NCBI GenBank assembly: GCA_001599295.1
Contig: BCGN01000001.1
Coordinates: 186,001-250,000, forward strand
Direction: 5' to 3'
From: Sporopachydermia quercuum
Lineage: Eukaryota; Ascomycota; Sporopachydermiomycetes; Sporopachydermiales; Sporopachydermiaceae
DNA length: 64,000 nucleotides
Below, in pieces: positions 24,277 through 36,126 of the stretch. Made by a program: the position numbers and the translations under genes. The notes under the pieces were generated by a model. It did no database searches and was not told where the DNA came from. It was given only the letters and a program-made list of their open reading frames with translations. Numbering within the stretch: the stretch's first letter is position 1; each line of letters starts with the position of its first letter.

Positions 24277-26293
24277 TCTTAATAGTTGGTTCTCATGAAT
24301 GATCAAGAATCAATCTAACAATGAATATAAAAGTTAATCCGGTAGTATCTTCAATTTGGCCATTATGACCAACTATGGTAATTGTGATTTGATTAAAATT
24401 TCGGCAGAATCAGTATGATCGATTGTTGTGTCGTCCTTGTATATACTATGTTATGCATACTGCATTCTGTATTGCCTTCTTGTAAATAATTCTTTTATGA
24501 TTTTGTAGTTCCGTTTAATGTATATTCATTGATCTTCTTCCAAACGTTTGATCTTCTCCTCTTTTGTCTTCATTTGCTCTCACAAGCACCAGTCTTTTAC
24601 ACGATACTCTGTTGCTTCGACAGACTGTTGCAAGTGATTGGTAGTCGAATCTCTATATCTTTACGCGGGACTGGATATTTTCACACTTTCAATGCCTGCT
24701 CTCTTTTTATATCTGTCGCAGATACATTGATAATAAGTTGGGAAACAAAAAACCACTACTGCTGGAACATGAACATTCTCTTTTCCATGACTGGTGAAAG
24801 TTGGCTAACTTCCATCGCTCTAACCGCCTCTTTTCCTTACTTTTTCTATTTATTATTATTACTATTATTATTTTTTACTTTTTTTGTTTTTTCTCCGTTC
24901 TATTTTCTCTTGCACGTTTTGTCTGTCCAATGTGGAAAATACAGTCAAATTATGCAAGCCATGATGCATAATAATTAGGTTAGGGAAATAAGGTTTTACT
25001 ACCCAGATGAGATATACCGTTAAGAGCGACTAGGCTGTGAGTCATCTAGGACGGGGTTGACAGAAAAGAAGAGATTGAATGGTAAACCCTTCTGAAAATA
25101 AAAAAAAAAAATAATATAATAATTCAATTTAGTTTGGGTTACTAAAATTTTGAGAAGAAAAACAGAAAATTAATACGTTATTTGATGCTTTTTCATGATT
25201 TGATGGTAGCTGAAACTGTCGTTTCTTGGGGGACCTTGGTGTAAGGAACGTAGCTAGACTTTAGTGTACATGTCTAATAAAAGAAAAGAATGAATTATCC
25301 AGGTTTGGGGATTAAGTTACCTCACTTGATAAGCAGGGTTCCTGGTTTCAGTAATTATGGTATTGAAATTTTCCCGCGACTGGAACTTTAAACTTCGAAA
25401 GCATCCCGTTTGGGAACAGTGATTGATGCACCATCAACGAAGCAGATCTGGTGATCCAGACAGAATGGAACCCCGCTGGATATGTAGATAGGATTTCTTA
25501 ATAGAAAACATTTGATGGCGGAAGACGTAGTTGGGAGGTGTGGCATCGAATTATTAGATTGAGTTTTATTGAAATGTAAAAGCAAGCTCGGAGAAAATGA
25601 AGATGCTGTAGGACTATTGAAGGACTATTGACAGTTGAGAAGTAGTTTGATGACTGAATGACTGATTATGATGAGTGAATCGGCAGGGAATCCTTTCAAA
25701 ACATAGTCTGGGCAAGTTAGGTAGCCTAGTCGTACGGCGTGTACGACTATAATACTGCTGCACAGAATACTGATTGTTCCATAGATATACATATAATTGC
25801 TTGCGATACATAGTATTCGAGCTTCAGGTTCATATTGGTGAACGAAACAAAAATTTAATTAATGGTGCTCGATTACCAGTGATATTAAGTAAATTTTTTT
25901 TTTTTCGGCGAATGTTATTGGAATGGCTAGACGGATGAAGAGAAGAAAGCGAGAGCTNAGCTATAATTCAATTGCGTCGTAATCGTTATGGTTCTCATAA
26001 ACCTNCTTTTGATAGAACGTGGAAGAAAAGAAGGAATAGGCATAGATACAATACTTTTCATACATTTAAATACATATCCACTCGCTATAGGATCAATCAA
26101 GGGATCTTTCGAAAATCTGTTCAGAGCTTGAATTTGTTGGTCTACTATCAAATACAATCAATTCTTTATACACGCAACCACTATTTTCTACTTTACGTTT
26201 CTATTTCCTTTTTTTGTCCTTGCTGTGTTCACCAAACCTTGAGTCGACTTTCCGTTCGGTTTCCCAAATATTGTTTTTTTCTCACAATGAAAA
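24277..26293. promoter_or_regulatory. 2-kb upstream region of GPR1
   Basis: T-rich and A-rich tracts (24840-24910, 25100-25115, 25895-25905). Frames at 24529-24978, 25388-25811 and 25927-26346 are open by composition and have no domain, splice pair or codon pattern I trust. ATGCAA at 24952 and ATGCAT at 24964 recall the motif upstream of the BRE4-like gene. Confidence 0.5.
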
Positions 26294-27010
26294 TTATTTC
26301 GATGCTGAACCTAGAAGACCAATTTTACCGTAAATGTTTTTGGTGAAAGCATACCAAACCAATGCCAATTGAACAACACCAGAGAAAATGAAAACCCTTG
26401 GTATTAACTCTACCTCTAAGAATGGATATGGGAATGTTTGGTTGAACTCATACAAGTAATGAATCCAGAACCAATAAAGGGAAGCAATTGTGAATATGAT
26501 TAGTGCACCAATCTTCAAACCTACTTTTTGAAAAGGTGGTTGTTCAGTAAATAGACCTAATACAAACAAGGCAATTGTAGGGAACAAGTGTAGTTCCATA
26601 TCAAGGAACAAAGGAATTAATGGCTTATCAGGAGGGATAATATACTCCAGAAGAAATATTCTTAAAGGCCAATAAACACTAGATACTACTAATTCCATAG
26701 GCAATGCAATCAAGTGTAAACCATTTTTGATCTTGAACAGAGTCGATGATTTGTGAGAGTTGATCAAACCAAGGAACTTCATAAGATAGAACAAAGCAGA
26801 CAAAATACAAACAAAAGTCGAAACAATTAATGATAACACTGTGAGGTATTGAAAATGGCCCCCAACAGGCTCATTTGCTTCAAGTTCTCCATCAACAAGT
26901 TTCAAATCACTCAAAGGCAAATCCCATAAAAATCTTAGGGCATGTATTGAAGTTGCTGATACTACTGATGAAATCAACAATGGTGCACTATTTTCAATAC
27001 TTAAAATCAT
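26294..27010 (-). CDS. AIG1/ADTRP (FAR-17a) family membrane protein
   Basis: 238 residues from ATG 27010; the frame continues to 27064 and beyond without an ATG. Five to six membrane segments. Human AIG1 aligns segment by segment: an N-terminal helix, FQYLTVLSLIVS, then VSSVYWPLRIFLLEYIIPP, DMELHLFPTIALF (with the conserved membrane His), WFWIHYLYEF, and a PYPFLEVELIPRVFIFSG end. Animal AIG1 and ADTRP are integral membrane threonine hydrolases that cleave fatty-acid esters of hydroxy fatty acids. Activity of the yeast member is inferred. The conserved His is visible; I cannot place the Thr with certainty. It stands alone, with 1.3 kb of AT-rich DNA upstream. Confidence 0.75.
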   Translation of the reverse strand: MILSIENSAPLLISSVVSATSIHALRFLWDLPLSDLKLVDGELEANEPVGGHFQYLTVLSLIVSTFVCILSALFYLMKFLGLINSHKSSTLFKIKNGLHLIALPMELVVSSVYWPLRIFLLEYIIPPDKPLIPLFLDMELHLFPTIALFVLGLFTEQPPFQKVGLKIGALIIFTIASLYWFWIHYLYEFNQTFPYPFLEVELIPRVFIFSGVVQLALVWYAFTKNIYGKIGLLGSASK

Positions 27011-28294
27011 ATTTGCCAATTTTATATATTCTCTTATATCAATTCTCTGGAACAAGGCCTCCACAAAGTAAAATTTTCTTTCTGTTGTTTTATCAATCGA
27101 TATGATATTACCGCAATCTCTTTTGATGCCTCTATACGTGGTACTCTATAATGACAAATGCAAGCACCACTGTAGCTGAGAAAAGAAAAGAAGAAGAAAA
27201 ACCAATCCGAAGATGAAAAGATCGAAGTCTATTTCAAAGTAGTTACTTAACTAATCAGCAATGTAATCGATTACTGAGTAATGACAACTAATGACAACTA
27301 ATTACAACGCTATCATTCAATATCTGGACTGACAATACCCAACTAGTAGAAGAATAAGCAAGTGTAGTTTGAACTCATTTATATTTCCAAATGTACGTCA
27401 AGTAAAGGATTCGTTTACTGACGATTAACAATAATGAATTAATCAATAAAATTTTGTTACCTCATCACTATTATCGCACGGGACTGAAATTTTATTTCTT
27501 TATATATATGACCGATATTTCCTATTAGTCCCTCCACAAATGATCATCTGTCCATCTTAACTATGATACAACATCACAGCTCCGCTCCGCCTTTTCACTT
27601 TCTTAAAGTTTTTTTTTCTTCTTTTTTTTTTTTCCTTTTTTGTTTCCTCCTTTTCATTTCTTTTTTTTGATCATTAATCCGTTAGAGAATGATCATAATA
27701 TCTATTTCAAGTAAAATTTGTATATGATTGTACTAATTCGGAAATGAAAATTTTCATGTGAAAGTTTTACTATAGCAGAATGATTGATTGATCTTACAAA
27801 GTGAGAATATTAGGAGAAATCAATTGTTGTAGGTGAAAGCAGCTCAACATTCTGATAATTTCTTTTATAATTAAGTATGCAAAGTAGTAACAGGCGAATC
27901 GCTTAGGATGTGAGAGAAAGTAGGAGAGCAAGTCTATGGAGAAGAAATAGCCGATGAATGACCAGTGATAAGGAGGTTGAGTGAAAATGGATTAAAAAGT
28001 GAGTAGAGAAGATTTGTTTGTTTTACCAAGAATTTTAATAAATGTATGATAGAAGTATACATCTAGTGAATGAATAGATAGATAAACAGGAACATTGCTT
28101 GAAGAGCTTGTAAGTTTTAATTAGTTAATCATTAAGTCGCAAATTGTTCAAAAGCATGCATGATATGAAAGATGATGAATTAGTATACAAATTGTTGGAA
28201 GTGCAAGAAAAGAAGTAGTTGTATAGTATAGTCAGTTCAAAAGTCTAAAGAAAGACTGCGACTAAACATTTTTGCTGTCGAATTGAGCAAGATT
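27011..28294. promoter_or_regulatory. Upstream region of the AIG1-family gene
   Basis: 1.28 kb without a supported gene. A long T-rich stretch lies at 27605-27670. A TACTGAC at 27417 has no usable acceptor after it. Confidence 0.5.
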
Positions 28295-29344
28295 TTATAC
28301 TTTGATATATTTAGTGCCACATCGAAAAGGAAATGAAGTAGTGTNTTCTGTATAATTCGTAGTCAGATCAATGACTTTGTATGATACAGGAGCCACAGAA
28401 GGACATTTGTTTTTTATAGATTTGAGTCTACAACTTTGAATTAAATCCTGTAAAACCGCTTCAAAATCGACTCTGCCGTGTTTACCAATTGAGAATCCTA
28501 TAGCAGCAGAAGCAACTACTAACAACGATACGCCAAATACAGCCGTTGTTATTGTCAGTGGTGTAATATCAACTTTCAGTTTCCTTCTTGTCTTACTATG
28601 TCTTTTTTGACGATGTTTCTTTTTTGATTCTGATCTTTTATGAATAATTATGTTATCAAATGAATTTGAAGAAGATAAGGATGGAGATGAATTAGTAGAA
28701 GCCCTTCCTGAATTAAAACACATCTGAGAGTATAATGAATCTAGCTGGTCTTCCGTTAACATCCTGATGTCATCAACATCTCTCGAAGATTGAGATTTCC
28801 CATTTCTCCATGTTACTCTTTCTCTACCAGCGTTTTCTAGGTTGATGATAGTGCTGAGAGATTCATTCAGTTCAAATGGTTGCGTTCTCATTTTCTGGTT
28901 TATGTCCTTATTCTTTTCTTGCTCCTTCTTCAAATCAATCCAGGAATCTGTTCAACAATACTTGTCAGTAGTTTGCTCAGTCTAAATTGTACTGATTTAA
29001 CAGTAATTTCAATCCTTTCAAATAATCTTACCTCCCAAATCTCTTTCATTGTTCTCTATTCTGAAGTTAGTTTGATTGTAATAAATAATTGAATTGATCA
29101 TGAGGACATTCTTTCTATACCAAAACATACCAATGGCCTTTCTTTCATCCCTNTCAATTGACATCATTGAAGAAGAGTAGTCAAAGGCCACATCTGATCT
29201 TGTAATATCAATGCCCGCCTCCTCTTCAACATAACCATTTTTATCCACAGTACTAGACATCGCCATTATTGTTGAGACATCAAGACTTTCACCCATAAGA
29301 AATTCCTCTGGGGATGCCTCCTCGTGCCATCTTTGATTAGCCAT
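28295..29344 (-). CDS. Unknown single-pass membrane protein with a possible 24-nt microexon
   Basis: Best model: exons 29131-29344, 29032-29055 and 28295-28947, giving 296 residues. Intron 29056-29130 has GTATGT, CTAAC and AATAG; intron 28948-29031 has GTAAGA, TACTGAC and AACAG. Exon 3 has a stop just before its acceptor, so the second splice is required. The first intron is 75 nt, a multiple of three, so keeping it or skipping the microexon also stays in frame. The protein has an acidic N-terminal half, a Lys/Arg cluster (KKKHRQKRHSK), one membrane segment (~23 residues) and about 60 residues after it with three Cys and an NYT sequon. That suggests an N-in type II protein of the secretory pathway. 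A TACTAAC at about 29368 hints at a further 5' exon or UTR intron. Family not recognised. Confidence 0.7.
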
Positions 29345-30603
29345 GATTATTTCACTTTGAGCAGACTGTTAGTAGTTGTTGCAGTGTTGTTGTACCACTT
29401 TTTTTATATCACCAATACAGTCGTACAATTTATCTGTATCTAACAACGTATTATATTAAAGTGGAGTTTATTACTTCATACAAAGAGTAATAACTATTCA
29501 TACGATTGTCAAATTATTCAAGAAAAGAGAAGAAAAAGAAACCATATTCTATTTCCCATTTTCTAAACTGCGATGTATTTGAAATATTAAACAAATNAAT
29601 CTATTTATAAGTGTGCCATATTCTCCACACTTCCAACACATCGATTATCATATCTTACTTGTAGGGCTACCCCATAATATTGCATTATATCATAGTTAGA
29701 ATACCCAAAACTCATGCGCGGGAACTGTTTCTTCTTTAATCGCTATTGCTCGATTAAAGCAATTGTAAACTCAAATTATGTAATAATTCTATAATCACTA
29801 TATTTGTTGCCAATGAATCAATGATCTTTTCTAAATAATACTAAACATCTTAGCTCAACAAAGTGCCAATTGCTATTGTCTATCATGCGTCATTCAAGCA
29901 CTTGAGAGATCTTATCAAATGACCAAATGTGGCAATTTTATCAAACGGAATGCGTCAAGTTCTTATCTAATTAAGTGACTAAACTTGTTCCACAAAATGG
30001 AACAGTAATTCTCATGTAAGGATCTGTGACAATAACAGGAAATAATTGATGATTGCTTCTGTTTAAAGACAATGTATCAAATCAACAGAAGCTATACTAT
30101 GTCATGCTAATCAATTCATATAACTCTAAAACATATTCCAGTCTAAATCTGATGAATGTGTTAGGACCTTACTGTTCTATTATAATAATCTCTAGTCAGC
30201 AAACTAGAATATACAAGCCTTGAAACAACATCAAGAGCAAACAGAATAATCAAGACCGAATAGTAGTGTATTGGCGTCTCTGGCCTATTGTATCAATTGT
30301 GTTTGGTAATTGTATGAACTATTATATGTCATCTACATATTTTTATACCATAAAAAAAAGAAAAATAAAAAAAAGTTAATTCAATCGGTCATTCATGGTG
30401 AGGAGAAACAGATATCTGTTTTGTGCCCACAAAAGCATACCCACCAATGTTTCTTGACTATGTAATTAGAAGTAATATGATAATTTTCACCAATAAAAGG
30501 ACGAGTATGAAAATGAAAGATGATAGATGAACGGTGTTAATGATACATTTTAGTTCAATAATAGATGCTCGATTATGAATTACATAGGACATGTACTGAG
30601 TAG
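29345..30603. other. Intergenic region without a supported gene
   Basis: 1.26 kb, AT-rich. A TACTAAA plus CTTAG near 29836-29851 precedes 22 open codons, but no donor or first exon is found. A-rich tract at 30350-30375. Confidence 0.5.
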
Positions 30604-31328
30604 CTATATATATTTTGAAACACTTATTTGTTTTATAGACCTTACCAGAAAAACCACTAGAAGTATAGAGCCAAGAAGTAGGGATGAGAGATAGTTGATG
30701 AGAGGAATCAAATCTGCTGGAACTCCAACGTAAATTCTATGAAGACCTTGTAAAAAGTTGTCAGTACGATTGACGAATGGTATTGTAATGGTTGGCTTAA
30801 TCACATACTTATTATGTGGATGAGCAAAAAGTGTATAAACAAGAAACTTACTTAGCAAGGCTTTTATTTTTAATGGCTCACTCATGAGAGTCTCATTGAT
30901 TGAATAATAATAAGTACCGTAATAAATTTTAATTGTTGAATCATCTTGTCTTATTTTGAATTCAGCTGGTGTCTAAATAGATTGTTAGTAAGTGAATCAG
31001 CAGGTATACAGCATCCAAAGAGCAGTAGGTTTTGAGGATAACATACGTTGGCAGGCCAGGATAACCGTATTTCATATTGACCAGGTTGTGCATCAATAGC
31101 GTATTCAATTGACTTCCAATTTACAATTTTCTCGTCCCTTCTTGATTTCAATACATGTGTTTTAGATGGAATTAATTCTATTAGTTCTTCTGATGATGAT
31201 CTGATGACTTTTCTTGGTTCTTCATCAGATATTTGCGAAGGGTGGTTAATGAAGAATCTGATTTGTTCAGTATTGCATAACACTGACACTATGAACAAAA
31301 AGTAGAATAGCAAGCTTTGTCGCATCAT
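30604..31328 (-). CDS. PGA1: Pga1-like subunit of GPI mannosyltransferase II, spliced
   Basis: Exons 31047-31328 and 30604-30972, joined in phase 0 over a 74-nt intron (GTATGT, TACTAAC, TTTAG). The 216-residue product starts with a signal peptide (MMRQSLLFYFLFIVSVLC) followed by NTEQIRFFI. It continues with a luminal domain whose join reads SWPAN then TPAEFKI, and ends with one membrane segment and a short cytosolic tail. Topology, length (Pga1 is 198 residues) and the NTE...WPA pattern fit Pga1, the ER partner of Gpi18 that adds the second mannose to GPI precursors. Sequence similarity in this family is low, so the name is tentative. A second GTAAGT...TACTGAC...AAG set inside exon 2 would also be in frame (see rejected). 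Confidence 0.6.
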
Positions 31329-32236
31329 GAATACTATAATTTGATTACCATATTAGATTTCCATATTAATCTCTTTTCGGTTAATATAACAATGACAGAT
31401 CAATGATTGGAGAAATACTGTGATAGTGAAGTGAGAGATTGATTGAGTTGCTGATCCACCTGTCTTTTAGGGCAGTTGAAGAATTAATTATATTGAACGA
31501 ATATATAACCNAGCAGAATTGAAATTATGACCGCAATGACAAACTAAATGATAGTTAGAGAAGGGAGTTTTATTTGAAAAACTGAGCTAAGACTAATTAT
31601 ATTGATGATTTGAGATGTTGTGGGAACTTTTTTGTTTTCGGTTAGCCAAGGAGAAACTCAATGGTGCAGATCGAATGTTAGGACTACTGTGATTACTCGT
31701 TCAAGAATACATTACTAGGAAAAGCTACAAACAAAATAAAAATAAAAAGCTACAATATTCGGACCATATATTTCAAAAACGAAATATAGAAAAAAAAAAA
31801 AATATTTATTATTTGCAGAGACTGTTATTTATTGGTGCTGAAGAAACAGAATCAAACGGATGTGCCTAATTCTGTATGATATGTTATGCTATGTCCACCA
31901 TCAGGTATCTGAAGACGTCTACGGATACGGCACCTTAATAACAGTTGAGGTTGCATTTATTGAGTCCAGTTTGTGAAAAGGAGAAATACGAGATTCATTA
32001 CCAAGTTTGATGATTATGGAGCACCTATCAAGGGTCAACATCCTCCGATGCGGTGTTGCTGTACATTTTGATCAAATGCAATGTAATATAAATATTGATA
32101 TGCATAACTCTATTTATTTGAAGAAAAAACATGCTTAACAAAATAGAAACCCACATAAGCAGAAAGTAAATGAAACCACAAACATTCACTATGAAAAAAT
32201 ACACTTGATACTCCACTTCAAAATTGACATCTCAAC
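31329..32236. other. Intergenic region
   Basis: About 0.9 kb of AT-rich sequence upstream of PGA1; an A run at 31790-31801. No gene or strong motif seen. Confidence 0.5.
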
Positions 32237-32991
32237 TTAAGTGAAAATACGGCATGGATAATCTTCTGAGTACATACCTGACTTACTTTCAGGAATGATA
32301 GTCCACTTTTTAGGTTTAAATGCAGGTGCTACAGGTGGTTCACCAGTAGCTGTTAAAACTTCTCCAAATAAAATTTTCTTATCCACACCTTTAAGCTCTT
32401 TAGCCAAAGAGATTTCCTTCTTCTCGACAACAGACAACTCTTGTGAACCCTTTTCCCCAATAGATATACGAGGATTTGCAACGGAGCCCAACTTCAACAA
32501 ACCAGCAATTTGGTACTGATCGTAGCCTGCAGTCTTGGGATAATTTCGTCTATGATCTCGCTTGTGATATGGATTATGGATAATATCGCCAGCCGGTACA
32601 GTATGAGGATCCTGATAATGTTCATCAGGTATTCTTGAACCTGGGGGTACAGCTCTGTATAACTTGACAACAGGATTACCGCTGGATCGGTTCGGAACCT
32701 ATACCGTTTAGGAGGTTAAAATCAGTAATATAGGTGATAATATAGAAAAACAAATTTGTCGTCCTCGCTTAAGATGTACTTACCAACATCAACATTTTTC
32801 TTAGAGACTCCCAGATTCCCTTGGAACCGGTAGTATACTTCTATTTGAAAGTTAGTTACCCATGTTATCTTCCAATTCCAAGACTTCATTATTGCCCTTA
32901 GTTCATTCCTAATAACATTGTTTCACCACCATCCATGTATCTCTTCAACGAATTCACATACTTTCCAAACTGGCACCGGACCTCCTGACAT
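32237..32991 (-). CDS. NUZM: Mitochondrial complex I subunit NUZM (NDUFA7/B14.5a family), three exons
   Basis: Exons 32962-32991 (MSGGPVPVWK), 32784-32840 (KYTTGSKGIWESLRKMLML) and 32237-32698 give 182 residues, all phase 0. Intron 1 (121 nt) has GTATGT, GTAACTAAC and AATAG; intron 2 (85 nt) has GTAAGT and TATAG with a weaker branch site. The core HNPYHKRDHRRNYPKT aligns with the NYYCTRDGRRE motif of animal B14.5a, and the C-terminal KPKKW matches its IKRW. The protein is an accessory subunit of the Q-module arm of NADH:ubiquinone oxidoreductase. Its presence implies a yeast with complex I. A GTATGT close to the stop could be an alternative donor, but no acceptor exon is seen. Divergent from the next gene. 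Confidence 0.83.
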
Positions 32992-33549
32992 TTTGACCGA
33001 AAAACTATTACTATTAATTAAATACTATCTTCAATTAAAGCAAAAAGTCCAAAGTGAATTTTTTCTTCTTTAAGATAAGTCGATCACAAAGTTACTACAA
33101 TATGAAGCTTTAGTATCTTTATTCATACCTTTCGAAAGAAAACATATAACACTTGGTTCATTAGAAATCTATGCAGCGATTGGGCCAATCATATGGGTAT
33201 AATAGAAATATGTGCCTGAAGATCTTGAGCAAAGTTCCGGAAAATAAAAATAAAAGCGTATTACATAACCATTAAATAAAAAAGTCAGATGAGCTTCTGA
33301 ACACCCGACAGGCCAGAATTACCCAAAATGCATTCTTGTTGGGGAAATGANCACAAGGTTGCAATAAAATGTGCTATTAGTATCTCCACTTCATTGATTT
33401 AATATAGGATAAAAAATACCTTCTATTATCAGGAAATCTACTTCCAAAAGGCTCATATATCGGAGGGTTTACAACCAGAGTTTGTGCTTTTATGCCAATA
33501 CCTACATATTGAAGCCTAGAGATGTTTAGATTNCCATTCATTATTTGCA
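32992..33549. promoter_or_regulatory. Divergent promoter of NUZM and the next gene
   Basis: 558 AT-rich bases with two ambiguous positions. No distinct motif. Confidence 0.5.
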
Positions 33550-34332
33550 ATGACAGATGTTGTCTTAAATTTAGTGATTGGTCCTGGGGACCAACGTACT
33601 TTCAGAGGTCATCTTGGTCGTGCCAGTGTTACTAGAACTCAAGATAGATTAACTAGAGAGAGATTGGTACATCAGTCTAGCGTTAGAATCAGTCTTGAGC
33701 CAAACCATAACTATGTAGTGCTCAACGAACAAGAATTGCTTGCAGAAGGAAGTATGATACGAGTTGCATTCAACCCAAGTGATGAAAATGAGCTGATATT
33801 TGAAGTTATTCAGCCAAACATATTCTATAGAATTATAAGAGATCAAAACTGGCTGGATGAGTTTGCTTCAAAACTGAAAATGTTTTGTTTTGCGATGACA
33901 TTATCTATGTTGCTATCGCGACTGTTCAAAACAATTATAGAATATGTTTCATTTTCAGAGGATCTTCAAGGTGACTTTAAAGCATTAATATATGCAATGT
34001 CACAAGGACTAAGGGATTTAAATGAAACTACCAGTAATACGACGGAGACAAATCAGAATCAAGAAATTTTTACACCTAAAGTATTGAACTCATTGCTGTT
34101 TCGGTTTTGGAATGTTCTGACTGTTGATGGAGGAATGGATGCAGATTGGTGGCTTACCAAAGCTACAGCGTTTGCAGTATATTTTTCATATGCATATACA
34201 GCATCAACCATAGTCGCAACATCTGCATTATTCTACTGCTGTTGTTTTGGCCGAGTAGCTTTGAAGCGATGGGGACACTTACTAAGATTTGTTGCGCAGC
34301 TTTACGAGGAAGAATGGAGACGACACCTTTAG
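33550..34332 (+). CDS. Unknown two-pass membrane protein
   Basis: 260 residues from ATG 33550. Residues 1-100 look soluble and beta-rich (LNLVIGPGDQRTF, SVRISLEPNHNYVVLNE). Membrane segments lie at about 108-130 (MFCFAMTLSMLLSRLF) and 207-232 (ending SALFYCCCFGR). Between them is an acidic loop with two NxT sequons. The C-terminus is a basic amphipathic helix. No family is recognised; a lineage-specific ER or mitochondrial protein is possible. The frame is long and ends cleanly, so I regard it as a real gene. Confidence 0.7.
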   Translation: MTDVVLNLVIGPGDQRTFRGHLGRASVTRTQDRLTRERLVHQSSVRISLEPNHNYVVLNEQELLAEGSMIRVAFNPSDENELIFEVIQPNIFYRIIRDQNWLDEFASKLKMFCFAMTLSMLLSRLFKTIIEYVSFSEDLQGDFKALIYAMSQGLRDLNETTSNTTETNQNQEIFTPKVLNSLLFRFWNVLTVDGGMDADWWLTKATAFAVYFSYAYTASTIVATSALFYCCCFGRVALKRWGHLLRFVAQLYEEEWRRHL

Positions 34333-35690
34333 GATATGTTTTGATAGGATTGAAACAGTTCTTCCTTAATCTGCCATTTTATTTTTAATTTGTGGTTTTG
34401 TTGTTATTTTTTTATTTAATTTTTTTAATTGTTTTGTAGTTCAGCTATTTATTTCATGGGATATGGGTTTTTGTTAGGTTTGTTTAATACACGAGAAGAA
34501 TTATAGTATAATATAATTCCTCAGATAGCTTCATGACTTGACTGCTAATATTTACCTGAGTAGCTTCGGATTTAATTATCAGTTACATTGCTGATAAATA
34601 GTACAAATGCTTGTAAATACCCCACATCTCAACACAAATATTGTCAAGTTTTCATAAGTGTTATAGATAGTAAAGCAAGTATATCCATCGATAATACCTC
34701 TTATATCCAAGACATTACCTGCAAATAAATTTCCTTGACAATTGAGTCCGTCTTTAAACCCATTGCTGATTTAGCAATACTGTTGGAAACCTGCATGACC
34801 TTGATCCCACTCAGTGTATATATGTATATAATCTTGGCAAACTAGAATAACTCTACTGTCTACAGTAACAAATATAGTCAAACGTTCAATTCTCAGTTCT
34901 AATAATTGATATATTCGCAACTNNCTCATTATTTTATCTTTTCATCGTATCTAACAAATACCAANCGTTAAGCATTTGCTCTCTTTCATTCCAAGATGGT
35001 GACTTTCAATGGGCTTAAGTAGAGTTAGCTCGTTGTGGGTTGATGCATATCTTCAGTCACCAACATGCTCTATGGTCATAATTCCATAATCGCTTTTGTC
35101 CATTTTCTTTTCAAGTTATATTTTTAATCTTATCATTATCTGAATAACAGTCCTTGTTATTATATTTAACAACATGGTCGAATGGTCATCAGTATTTATT
35201 TGCGGGTCAATTGTAGTTTCATCGACTTTCACCCTAATCCAAACTTTAACTTCTCCACAATGAAACATGAGCCCTTTTAGTAACATAATTAGCACGAGAT
35301 ATAAAGATCTGTTTCCTAAAACAGTTAATGAGAACATTATTGGAAGATCAGCTCTTCAGTTATAGGTCAAAATGAACATTAAATCACACTTTAATCTTAA
35401 TCTAGTGAACTTAAACCACTAAGATTCTATCCCTTAATCTCCATATTGCTCACAGTAAAGAATAAAAGAGTATTATAGAATTTGAGATCAAAGGTTAGAA
35501 ATGTTCATTCTTCCTTTGTATAGGAGCCAGAAAGTTATTGAAATGATAGCTTGAGTGAAATACTTCAAAAGCTCTCTATATTGAGATGGTCATAGGACAT
35601 AAATTTTTATTATCATTAGCAAAACACGAACAATCTAGGATTAACTAGGCACATCCGTTGCTGAAAGGTCAAGNACAATAACGTTACAAT
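34333..35690. other. Intergenic region
   Basis: 1.36 kb with three ambiguous bases around 34923-34965. A weak two-exon candidate on the minus strand (34484-34796) is described in the findings. Nothing else seen. Confidence 0.45.
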
Positions 35691-36126
35691 ATGATTTCAC
35701 AATCGAAACCTGAAGAAGGATTACCTTCAACATCTATAACACATCTTTTCAAAGAGACGGGACCTCATTTTTTATTATCTAATGTTGCTACGTCGTTCGC
35801 CCTATTTCTTTTTATACTAATACGTATGTTAGCGCCACTGTTTAGCTATATGGGGTAGAATATTCTACCTTAGGGGTTCAGAATTGTGAATGTATTCTAA
35901 CATGATTTTTTTTATAGTAGTACATACCACATCTTATGGTAATATGAAAACCGATACGAGATACATACCGCAATTTCACTCTTCTTTGAATACACACACA
36001 TCAAACAAGATATTTGAAACACCGATGCGATCACCGCCTTCCAGGTTCAATCAGGATGCAAATCTGCCGTTCACATACACAATAGTTGCTATTGTAATGA
36101 CAGCATTGTCAGTATTGATGATGTAG
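35691..36126 (+). CDS. Small spliced membrane protein, 113 residues
   Basis: Exon 35691-35823 (44 codons plus one base) joins exon 35918-36126 across a 94-nt intron with GTATGT, TTCTAAC and TTTATAG; the phases match. Read without splicing, each half gives only a short frame. The product has a hydrophilic start (MISQSKPEEGLPSTS), a first membrane segment spanning the join (FALFLFILILVH), a polar middle rich in Ser, Thr and Asn, and a C-terminal hydrophobic segment (YTIVAIVMTALSVLMM). The first exon alone, read through, has some likeness to a tail-anchored Tom6-type protein, so that alternative is open. No family recognised. Confidence 0.52.

Noticed and set aside
24529-24978. 149-codon plus-strand frame upstream of GPR1
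   Set aside because: Leu/Phe/Ser-rich because the DNA is T-rich; no domain, no codon bias, low-complexity run at 24840-24910.
25388-26346. Several 65-124 codon frames between GPR1 and the AIG1-family gene
   Set aside because: They overlap each other on both strands, start on weak codons and show no conserved-looking pattern or splice pair.
30760-30870. A second intron inside PGA1 exon 2 (GTAAGT, TACTGAC, ACAAG), which would also stay in frame
   Set aside because: The sequence it would remove reads like folded luminal protein (KPTITIPFVNRT) and the product would be short for the family; kept as exon.
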